Shown one piece after another: positions 57,013-64,000 of a DNA stretch of 64,000 bases. Positions within the stretch are counted from its first letter, which is position 1, and each line of letters begins with the position of its first letter. The DNA is taken from contig NZ_PYWI01000017.1 in the NCBI RefSeq assembly GCF_003049575.1, forward strand, positions 1 through 64,000, written 5' to 3'. The DNA is from Lysinibacillus parviboronicapiens (GTDB lineage Bacteria; Bacillota; Bacilli; Bacillales_A; Planococcaceae). The notes under the pieces are model-generated. The model saw nothing but the letters and a program-made list of their open reading frames with translations. It was not told the DNA's origin and did no database searches. The position numbers and the translations under genes were made by a program.

Positions 57013-57633
57013 TCAATCTCCCTTTTTGTAAGTTTTTTTGTAATGCTAGCGTTAAGCCTTACACTTCTAATCTATGAATTTAAATGAAGGGTACGTGGTA
57101 ATTTGACCCTATAAAAGAGTAAAAATAATTTATTTCTAGAAATGTTGAAAAATAAATGAATACCTAGATTAAAAGAAAGCTAGTGAATAATAATTTTAAA
57201 TGGAAAGGATAGATAGACTTTTGCCTGAATACAATAAAACTCTTGGTTCTTTAATCTGAAGATTTCTTTTGTAGCGAAAGCGAATTACAGAACGATTGAG
57301 AGATTATATGAGAGAAATAATATAAAGTGTCGTTATTTCACTTTGCTTTCTTACTCATAAATAATGAATATGCCTTCAAACAATCCATTCAAAATGTCCC
57401 CGATAGCAGTTATGTAGATGAAGTTAGTTAAAAATTACAAAAACTCGAATTTTACAAAAAGGGCATATAGCACTACGAGCGGCAGGCTATTCTTAAAGTA
57501 AAAACGATACATCGTTAGATTGAAAAGTTTGGAAGTTAAATCAAAAAGCCACTCTAGATTTTTGGATGGAACCATAGTAGAAAAATGACAATGCTTATTG
57601 AATAACAAGACATAGGTCAATGAGGTTTGTGAA

Positions 57634-57673
57634 AACTTGTATTTAAACTAACTCGATAGTTTAAATACAAGTT
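57634..57673. terminator. Long perfect hairpin, possibly an orphan terminator
   Basis: AACTTGTATTTAAACTA and TAGTTTAAATACAAGTT form a perfect 17-bp stem around ACTCGA, followed by ATTGTTTT. No intact gene ends before it. Confidence 0.6.
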
Positions 57674-57770
57674 ATTGTTTTAGACTCCTTTGTTATCGGA
57701 CGCGATTGTTCAATAAGACAAGTCGCTTCTTGTGCTAATGACGCAGTTTTGTTAAGAAGATATATACTGA

Positions 57771-57803
57771 AAAAAGTCCCTTCAGATAGTTTGAAGGGAC
57801 TTT
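57771..57803 (-). terminator. Terminator of the XRE regulator gene
   Basis: Perfect 12-bp stem AAAGTCCCTTCA / TGAAGGGACTTT with A-rich left end, giving a T-run on the minus strand. Confidence 0.8.
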
Positions 57804-57840
57804 CCGATATAATTAGTGTATAACTCTAAATCCAAAATGA

Positions 57841-58287
57841 TTATTTGTATTTTTTGGCTAGAGATTCGCTACCAATTGCTCCAATGATAGTCATAAAAAA
57901 CGGTCCAATTTGAAATAACAGAGAATCTTGTAAGAACACAATATTTAAATCAAATAACTTATTACCTATTACAATGAATATCTTAGCTAGTATGATTAAA
58001 AATCCAATTATTAGAAGAATATCAAAAAACAATTTCCACCTTGGATAGACTAATTTTTGGCTATCTTTTATGAGTTTCTCTTTCAAAGAATTATCCTCAT
58101 TTACTAATTCATCAAGAGTAATATCAAATATGTCACTTAACTTAATTAACAATTCAATACTAGGATAACTTTCTCCACGTTCCCATTTGGAAATAGATTG
58201 TCTACTAATATTAAGTTTTTCTCCAAGCTGTTGTTGTGACATATTATGCTTTTGACGTTCTTCCTTTATTTTTGAAGAAAAATACAT
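57841..58287 (-). CDS. XRE-family regulator with membrane segments
   Basis: A 148-residue protein: Cro/C1-type HTH at residues about 5-60 (KHNMSQQQLGEKLNISRQSI, WERGESYPSIELLIKL) and two hydrophobic helices in the C-terminal part (FFDILLIIGFLIILAKIFIV; IGPFFMTIIGAIG). Membrane-tethered XRE regulators of this kind are frequent in Firmicutes; targets are unknown. ATG 58287 follows AGGAG; the longer frame from 58323 is not used. Divergent from the cytolysin gene, with 470 bases between. Confidence 0.85.
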   Translation of the reverse strand: MYFSSKIKEERQKHNMSQQQLGEKLNISRQSISKWERGESYPSIELLIKLSDIFDITLDELVNEDNSLKEKLIKDSQKLVYPRWKLFFDILLIIGFLIILAKIFIVIGNKLFDLNIVFLQDSLLFQIGPFFMTIIGAIGSESLAKKYK

Positions 58288-58755
58288 TTGATCAACTCCT
58301 ATCCACAGTATATTTATTTGCACTAAAAAAATAAAGAACCGTATAGTTGCAAGGGTGTAAACTATTAGTTTCCCCTTGGAAACAGCATTTATTTTTGTTT
58401 GTAGCCCTTCATTTACCTGTTTATTTTTACAAAAAATAGGATTTAACAGAATTTCTGTAAATTGTTAAAGTAGCAGTTTAGTCAGTGTCTTTTATGGGGT
58501 TCCTTGTTCATTATTTCCTTATAAATGTTTTTCATTTAAGAAAAAGGCTGCTAGGACACCGTTTTTCTTGTAATTTCAACTAATCGGGGCACAATAGTTC
58601 AACAAAAGTACACTGTAAGTGTTGGTAGGGGAGTATGGTCTAATGTGTCATATTTACTAATGAATTGCTCTATAGCGAACCGAATATGCAACTAAACTGC
58701 TATATTTAAACCGGATATTTCTATGGTATAATTTCCTAAAAAAGGAGTGGTTTTT
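58288..58755. other. Spacer between the XRE regulator and the cytolysin gene
   Basis: No gene seen. It carries both divergent promoters: TATAAT near 58726 suits the cytolysin gene about 30 bases before its start, with a poor -35. No clear PlcR-type box was found. Confidence 0.4.
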
Positions 58756-60288
58756 TTGAGGAATCCAAATTATTTTAAAGTAATAAAATTTCTAGTATGT
58801 TTATCTGTTAGTTTATGCATTATAACTTATCCGATTATTTCCTTTGCTGAACCACTTGATACTAATTTGCCTAGTGAAACAAGCAAATCTAATGACATTG
58901 ATACTGGTATAGCAAACTTGAACTACAATAGTAGCGAAGTTTTAGCAGTGAATGGTGATAAAATTGATAGTTTTGTTCCAAAAGAAGGAATAAACTCAAA
59001 TAATAAATTTATAGTGGTTGAACGTAACAAAAGATCACTTACAACTTCACCGGTGGATATTTCTATTATCGATTCTATTGCGAATCGTGCCTATCCAGGA
59101 GCATTACAACTGGCAAACAAAGCTTTTGCAGACAATCAACCTAGTTTATTGGTGGCTAAAAGAAAACCGCTAAATATTAGCATAGATTTACCTGGCATGA
59201 AAAGAGAAAATACTCTGACTGTGGATAATCCAACATATGGTAATGTGTCTGGGGCAGTAGATGAGTTAATATCTACTTGGAGTGAAAAATATTCAACAAG
59301 CCATACTTTACCTGCAAGACTACAATATTCAGAATCTATGGTTTATAGTAAATCTCAAATAGCAAGCACTCTGAATGTTAACGCCAAAGTTCTTGACAAT
59401 TCACTGGGAATTGATTTTAACGCGATTGAAAATGGAGAGAAAAAAGTGATGGTTGCGGCATATAAACAAATATTTTATACCGTAAGTGCAGAACTACCTA
59501 ACAATCCATCAGACCTTTTTGATGATAGTGTTCTTTTTGAAGAGTTAACCCGTAAAGGGGTAAGTAATGAAGCTCCTCCAGTTATGGTGTCAAATGTAGC
59601 TTATGGCAGAACCATTTATGTGAAATTAGAAACAAGCTCTAAGAGTAAGGATGTACAAGCAGCTTTTAAAGCCTTACTAAATGATGTCAATACCAATGTT
59701 GAGTCTAGTGCACAGTACAAAGATATTTTTGAAGAAAGTTCCTTTACTGCTGTAGTATTAGGCGGAGATTCACAAGCACATAATCAGGTTGTCTCAAAAG
59801 ACTTTAATGATATTAGAAAAATAATTAAAGATAACGCAGAATTTAGTCTTAAAAATCCAGCATACCCAATTTCATATAGTAGTGTTTTCTTAAAGGATAA
59901 TTCAATTGCTGCTGTTCATAACAGTACAGATTATATCGAGACGACAACTACAGAATATTCGAAAGGTAGCATCATCCTTGATCATTATGGCGCATATGTT
60001 GCGCAATTTGAAGTAGCCTGGGATGAATTTTCATATGATGAAAACGGGGTAGAAGTACTAACCCATAAAACTTGGGAAGGAAACTGGAAAGACAAAACAG
60101 CTCATTTCTCTACAGTAATACCACTTCCGCCTAATTCGAAAAATATAAGAATTTATGCAAGAGAATGTACAGGTCTTGCATGGGATTGGTGGAGAACAAT
60201 TATTGATGAATACAATGTTCCATTATCTAATGAAATAAAAGTTTCAATTGGGGGAACAACATTATACCCAACAGGCACGATTAATTAG
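58756..60288 (+). CDS. Secreted cholesterol-dependent cytolysin (sphaericolysin-like)
   Basis: Pore-forming toxin that binds membrane cholesterol, oligomerises into rings and inserts beta-barrels. From TTG 58756 (eight bases after AGGAG; the GTG at 58747 overlaps that site) it is 510 residues with a signal peptide cleaved near IISFA/EP (about residue 32). The tryptophan-rich undecapeptide near the C terminus is [11 protein letters not shown] (codons 60163-60195), differing from the classic ECTGLAWEWWR by Glu to Asp. The Thr-Leu cholesterol pair is present (GGTTLYPTG), as is the Cys of thiol-activated toxins. Ends at a shared terminator. Confidence 0.95.
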   Translation: MRNPNYFKVIKFLVCLSVSLCIITYPIISFAEPLDTNLPSETSKSNDIDTGIANLNYNSSEVLAVNGDKIDSFVPKEGINSNNKFIVVERNKRSLTTSPVDISIIDSIANRAYPGALQLANKAFADNQPSLLVAKRKPLNISIDLPGMKRENTLTVDNPTYGNVSGAVDELISTWSEKYSTSHTLPARLQYSESMVYSKSQIASTLNVNAKVLDNSLGIDFNAIENGEKKVMVAAYKQIFYTVSAELPNNPSDLFDDSVLFEELTRKGVSNEAPPVMVSNVAYGRTIYVKLETSSKSKDVQAAFKALLNDVNTNVESSAQYKDIFEESSFTAVVLGGDSQAHNQVVSKDFNDIRKIIKDNAEFSLKNPAYPISYSSVFLKDNSIAAVHNSTDYIETTTTEYSKGSIILDHYGAYVAQFEVAWDEFSYDENGVEVLTHKTWEGNWKDKTAHFSTVIPLPPNSKNIRIYARECTGLAWDWWRTIIDEYNVPLSNEIKVSIGGTTLYPTGTIN

Positions 60289-60383
60289 GTATTCGTCATG
60301 GGCGGTACTTGTAACGTCCATCCAAACTTGGGCTATACAAAAAGTACTTCATTCTTTTGTTAGAAATGAATAAAACATAGAAT

Positions 60384-60434
60384 AAACACCTTACGCTGAT
60401 CTTGGTATTCAATTTCAACGTAAGGTGTTTTTAT
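60384..60434. terminator. Bidirectional terminator between the cytolysin and symporter genes
   Basis: Perfect 12-bp stem AAACACCTTACG / CGTAAGGTGTTT with a 23-base loop; T-rich on both sides, between convergent genes. Confidence 0.85.
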
Positions 60435-60479
60435 TTGTCTCATTTTTAGGCAGTGCGATGCCCTATAATGTGCTGATTT

Positions 60480-61754
60480 TTATGCTAAGTTTTCATTATC
60501 TTTAAAGTAATTTTTCATTTTATCTGTATCGAAACGGCCTTCCCATTTCGCCATTACTAATGACGCAAGAGAGTTACCAATTACGTTAACGACTGTACGT
60601 CCCATATCAAGAATACGGTCAATACCCGCAATAAATGCTAAGCCTTCAAGTGGAATGCCGACAGTACCTAACGTTGCTAAAAGGACAACGAATGATACGC
60701 CTGGGACACCTGCAATCCCTTTAGATGTAACCATTAATACAAGCATTAACGTAATTTGTTCACCAATGCTTAGGTGAATGCCGTACATTTGAGCAATAAA
60801 TAAGGCAGCAATCGCTTGGTACAGTGTGGAACCATCTAAGTTAAAGGAGTAACCAGTTGGAATAACAAAGGATACGATATCCTTTGGAGCACCTAATTTC
60901 TCCATTTTTAACATAATTCGAGGTAACACAGCCTCAGAACTTGCTGTTGAGAACGCTAAAATCAGCTCATCTTTTAATACTTTAATTAAGAAGAAGATGC
61001 TGACTCCTGCGAATTTTGCCACAAGCGCTAGAATGACAAAGATAAAGAATAGCATGGTTGCATAAACAAGTATAGCGAGTTTCGCAAGCGGTATTAATGA
61101 AGCGAATCCATATTTGGAAACGGTTACACCGATTAAACCAAATACCCCTAGTGGCGCGAATTTCATAACAAGGTTCGTTACCCAGAACATAGCATCAGCT
61201 ACCCCTTGGAAGAAGTCTAACACTGGTTTACCTCGTTCACCAATGGCAGCAACCCCTAGACCAAAAATCACAGAGAAAAAGATGATCGCAAGCATATCGC
61301 CTTCAGCCATAGATTGGATAATATTTGTTGGTACAATACCTACAATAATATCGAACGGACCTTCATGTTGTACTGCCTCTGTTGTCGAAACGTATTTCGA
61401 AATATCGCCTTGAGAAAGCTCGTTCATATTCACACCAGCACCTGGTTGGAATAGATTTGCTGAAAGTAGTCCTACAACAATTGCGACTGTTGTAATGACT
61501 TCAAAGTAAATAAGTGATTTCCCACCTAATCGTCCTAGCTGTTTCATGTCGCCAGTTCCAGCAACACCTACGATTAATGTCGAAATAATAATCGGTACAA
61601 CAATCATCTTAATTAGATGAAGAAAAATATCCCCTAGTGGTTGTAAATATGTTTCAATTTTGGGGTTTCCATAAAAGATGCCGCCAACGATAATACCTAA
61701 AATCAAACCAACTAAGATTTGAGTGGCTAAACTGATTTTAAATTTCTTTTTCAA
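60480..61754 (-). CDS. gltP: Dicarboxylate/amino acid:cation symporter
   Basis: Sodium- or proton-coupled uptake of glutamate, aspartate or C4-dicarboxylates (DAACS family). The 424-residue protein has eight membrane helices plus re-entrant loops; the hairpin with serine-rich motif AFSTASSEAVLPRI and the substrate motif GYSFNLDGSTLYQAIAALFI (20 residues) are diagnostic. Start is TTG 61754 behind GGAGG. Substrate among Glu, Asp and dicarboxylates cannot be settled; the gene name is tentative. Confidence 0.9.
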   Translation of the reverse strand: MKKKFKISLATQILVGLILGIIVGGIFYGNPKIETYLQPLGDIFLHLIKMIVVPIIISTLIVGVAGTGDMKQLGRLGGKSLIYFEVITTVAIVVGLLSANLFQPGAGVNMNELSQGDISKYVSTTEAVQHEGPFDIIVGIVPTNIIQSMAEGDMLAIIFFSVIFGLGVAAIGERGKPVLDFFQGVADAMFWVTNLVMKFAPLGVFGLIGVTVSKYGFASLIPLAKLAILVYATMLFFIFVILALVAKFAGVSIFFLIKVLKDELILAFSTASSEAVLPRIMLKMEKLGAPKDIVSFVIPTGYSFNLDGSTLYQAIAALFIAQMYGIHLSIGEQITLMLVLMVTSKGIAGVPGVSFVVLLATLGTVGIPLEGLAFIAGIDRILDMGRTVVNVIGNSLASLVMAKWEGRFDTDKMKNYFKDNENLA

Positions 61755-62029
61755 ACCTCGTACCTCCGAATATTAAATTTATCAGACATGTCTGCCATTT
61801 ATAATACGAAGGACTTACGAAATCCGACAAAATCCGATGAAAATTAATTTATTTTTGAGAAATATCTGAATATAATATTTTGATATAAATTTCTTAATAG
61901 ATAACTTTGCTGAACCACAAAGTAGGAGGAAATGACAAAGGGCGCCTGTTCTTCTTATATTTATAATTTAGAACTATTTATGCTTTGTGATATAATTACA
62001 AATATTTACTAATTTAAGTAGGGGGAAAT

Positions 62030-62515
62030 ATGAAAATTTATAAATTAGCTTGTATATGTACTTTGATTGTACTCCTATCAGGGTGTAATGCATTTTCATC
62101 AAAAACAGAAGAACCATCTACAAAAGTAGCGTCAGAAGTTATAAAAAATGAACCTGTTGTCTTAGATACTACTCATAAGGAGGAAAACGAAGAAACACTG
62201 GAAGGCTTTCATCCTCTTGAGATTGATGCAGAGATAATATCACCTATAGGTGAAAATATATCTTATTTTACTTATGCGGGTCGTGTGCCCTTTAAAATAT
62301 CCTTATTAAATACTGGTACTGAAAGCTTTTTATACAAAATTCGAAATGTAGATACAGAAACATATGTAGCAAATGGTGTCTTAAAAAGGAAAGAAAGTTT
62401 TGAACAAGTATTTGACGGATTACCCAAAGGAAATTATGACATATATGCTGTTGTAGAAGAGGAAGAGCCTCCTATAGATATAAAATTAAAGGTAAAGGTT
62501 GAGTTACTTCAATAA
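62030..62515 (+). CDS. Hypothetical lipoprotein
   Basis: A 161-residue protein with a signal sequence and lipobox LLSGC (Cys about residue 19), an acidic linker and a C-terminal beta-rich domain (YAGRVPFKISLLNTGTESFL, LPKGNYDIYAVVEEEEPP), which looks like an immunoglobulin-type fold. Family not recognised. ATG 62030 follows TAGGGGG. TATAAT at 61989-61994 may be its -10. Confidence 0.75.
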   Translation: MKIYKLACICTLIVLLSGCNAFSSKTEEPSTKVASEVIKNEPVVLDTTHKEENEETLEGFHPLEIDAEIISPIGENISYFTYAGRVPFKISLLNTGTESFLYKIRNVDTETYVANGVLKRKESFEQVFDGLPKGNYDIYAVVEEEEPPIDIKLKVKVELLQ

Positions 62516-62562
62516 CTAGATCAATATTCGTATCGAAAACATCGTGAATAGTATCTTCTTAC

Positions 62563-62587
62563 AAAGACAGCGTTTTGCTGTCTTTTT
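62563..62587 (+). terminator. Terminator of the lipoprotein gene
   Basis: Perfect 9-bp stem AAAGACAGC / GCTGTCTTT around GTTTT, followed by TT. Confidence 0.85.
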
Positions 62588-63078
62588 CGTTCAGTAATTT
62601 TGGAGTTTGAAATCACCATCATAGAAATAATTCACAAATTTAAAGAGATGGAGAGAAATTGAATTGTCTTTCCATCTTTCATTTTTTTATAATTTTGACT
62701 ATCCCGTTTGTAAACGATGGGCTAGATGCTTCGTTATATACATTGCAATACATTACTGTTTTCCAATTCCGTTTGGAAGGAACGAAAAACTTTTGCGACA
62801 ACCCTGTCCTTTTCTGTATAGAAAATGCTTCAAGTGCTTCATTCTATCAATAAAACAAATTGAAACCATTAATTTCACAGGGGGAGAAGTGAATAAAAGG
62901 ATTAAACAGCTCAACAGGAAGAATTAAAGTAGCCCAGTTTTGTATGAAAACCGCCCAACTTTTCTGACTAAACGCTCTATCCACTCAGCCGAAGCAAATG
63001 AAAACGACAGAAGCATGACCCGATACATGGTTTTATGATAAAATTCATCTATCAAATGTGAACTGTGAGTTGAGATGT
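62588..63078. other. Gene-free stretch upstream of dinG
   Basis: Two overlapping short frames at 62659-62927 have poor starts and no family resemblance and are not supported. Nothing else is seen except the dinG upstream region. Confidence 0.4.
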
Positions 63079-64000
63079 ATGATGGAAAGTCAAAAGTATG
63101 CAATTGTAGATTTGGAGACAACTGGTCATTCGCCAGCAAATGGTGACCGAATGATTCAAATTGCCATTGTGATTATGAAGGATTGGAAAATTGAGCGTAC
63201 GTATACGAAGTTTATTCATCCAGGAAAAGCCATTCCGTCCTTTATTCAAGATTTAACGCAAATTACGGATGAGGATGTAAAGGATGCCTTGCCGTTTGAA
63301 GCGCATGCGGACTACATATATGAACTAATTACCGATTGTGTGTTTGTCGCGCATAATACGGATTTTGACTTATCCTTTTTACAAGCAGAATTTAAACGAG
63401 CGGGTTTACCAAAATGGCATGGCAAGAAGATGGATACGGTTGAACTAGCAAAAATTGTCTTCCCTATGTCATTAAGCTTTAAGCTTGGTGATTTAGCAGC
63501 AGATTTAAATATCGAGTTAGCCAATGCACATCGGGCGGACGATGATGCTCGTGCGACAGCTGAACTTTTCAAACAATGTTGGAACGAGCTCCTCAGCCTA
63601 CCTCAACTAACACTCGAACAAATGCATAAGCGTTCGTTCCGCTTAAAATCAAATTTAGCACAGTTGTTCTTTGAGGCACTGCAAATTAAACGCCAACACC
63701 TCTCAAATCATGATAATGTATCCTATTACCGCAATTTTGCTATTTGTGATGGACGAAAAACACATACCAACAAGTTGGAGCTACCATCTTACCCACAAAC
63801 AGCAACGGACAAAGAAAACATTATGGCGAAGGCTATGCCGAATTTTGAGCAACGCCCAGCACAATTTATGATGATGGACACAATTTGGCAGGCACTTAAC
63901 GATAAAGAAGAATGTGTCATTGAGGCATCGACAGGCATCGGCAAAACGGTCGGCTATTTATTACCTGCCATTTTATATGCCCGTACACATGATAAAAAAA
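63079..64000 (+). CDS. dinG: DinG-type exonuclease/helicase (runs off the window end)
   Basis: Firmicutes DinG: an N-terminal DEDDh 3'-5' exonuclease fused to an XPD-like superfamily 2 helicase. The 307 codons seen include the exonuclease motifs IVDLETTGHSP, VAHNTDFDLSFL and HRADDDARATAELF (about residues 7-170), a linker, and the helicase P-loop EASTGIGKTVGYLLP near the end. The remaining helicase domain lies outside the window. Start is ATG 63079 or 63082 with a weak ribosome site. Normal neighbour of panD in Bacillus. Confidence 0.93.
   Translation, partial: MMESQKYAIVDLETTGHSPANGDRMIQIAIVIMKDWKIERTYTKFIHPGKAIPSFIQDLTQITDEDVKDALPFEAHADYIYELITDCVFVAHNTDFDLSFLQAEFKRAGLPKWHGKKMDTVELAKIVFPMSLSFKLGDLAADLNIELANAHRADDDARATAELFKQCWNELLSLPQLTLEQMHKRSFRLKSNLAQLFFEALQIKRQHLSNHDNVSYYRNFAICDGRKTHTNKLELPSYPQTATDKENIMAKAMPNFEQRPAQFMMMDTIWQALNDKEECVIEASTGIGKTVGYLLPAILYARTHDKK

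Larger units (their letters stand above)
57013..57840. other. Gene-free stretch with a decayed reading frame
   Basis: Apart from the promoter side of the Cys/His-rich gene, about 57350-57625 reads as broken coding sequence: NEYAFKQSIQNVPDSSYVDE in one frame, then KGHIALRAAGYS...KVWKLNQKATLDFWMEP with several stops in another. Family unknown. It ends at a long hairpin (57634-57673), possibly the terminator of the lost gene. Confidence 0.4.

Noticed and set aside
58640..58755. PlcR box upstream of the cytolysin gene
   Set aside because: No TATGNANNNNTNCATA-like dyad in the spacer.
61920..62010. Small ORF with AGGAGG before the lipoprotein gene
   Set aside because: Only 26 codons, ribosome site too close to the ATG, and it overlaps the probable lipoprotein promoter.
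62659..62927. Two overlapping short + strand frames before dinG
   Set aside because: Weak starts, odd composition and no recognisable family or conserved context.

Overview
This window is the conserved low-GC Gram-positive 'cmk-der-gpsA-spoIVA-hbs-mtr-hep-ndk-cheR-aro-qcr-dapB-cca-birA-pan-dinG' backbone of a spore-forming member of the Bacillales. SpoIVA, YphE/YphF, YpiB/YpiF, bacillithiol synthesis (BshA), an MK-7 pathway (HepS/MenG/HepT), a 591-residue oleate hydratase and a sphaericolysin-like cholesterol-dependent cytolysin together point to Lysinibacillus (fusiformis/sphaericus group) or a very close relative. The genus is inferred from gene content and order; no 16S gene is present.

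Layout. 0-12.7 kb: cmk, ypfD, der, gpsA, yphE, yphF, spoIVA, HU, folE-mtrB, hepS-menG-hepT, ndk, all on the + strand and separated by clear intrinsic terminators. 13-16.8 kb: an acyl-CoA module (thiolase, short-chain dehydrogenase, acyl-CoA ligase) lying between ndk and cheR. 17.3-26.9 kb: cheR, then the aromatic supra-operon aroF-aroB-aroH-hisC-tyrA-aroA, without the trp genes usually found between aroH and hisC, then ypiA and ypiB. 27.4-31.6 kb: ypiF-qcrABC (menaquinol:cytochrome c reductase), a possible 35-codon ORF, ypjA and a YugP-type metalloprotease. 31.7-37.9 kb: ypjC (minus strand), then ypjD-dapB-mgsA-bshA-cca and birA.

From 38 kb on, the backbone is interrupted twice. Between birA and panB sit a PadR/HAAS-DUF1700/DUF4097 operon (minus strand) and a TetR plus FtsX-type ABC transporter cassette whose codon use looks foreign. 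panB-panC-panD follow with a promoter, an operator-like dyad and a terminator-bearing leader. Between panD and dinG, neighbours in Bacillus subtilis, lies a roughly 16-kb accessory region: oleate hydratase, a DMT exporter divergent from an Lrp regulator, a GrpB pseudogene, a BmrR-like MerR regulator, a frameshifted C45-type acyltransferase, a DHFR-like reductase, a PepSY protein, a Cys/His-rich probable spore-surface protein, an XRE regulator, a secreted cholesterol-dependent cytolysin, a GltP/DctA-type symporter and a lipoprotein.

Beyond genes, the window carries several non-coding repeats. Tandem units with a strict or near 21-bp period occur at three intergenic sites (about 2.2, 12.8 and 38.0 kb). 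A repeat of about 145 bp occurs as an inverted pair (44.5 and 55.5 kb) that brackets panBCD. Small palindromes resemble fused IS3-type ends. No rRNA, tRNA, CRISPR array or intact transposase gene was seen.
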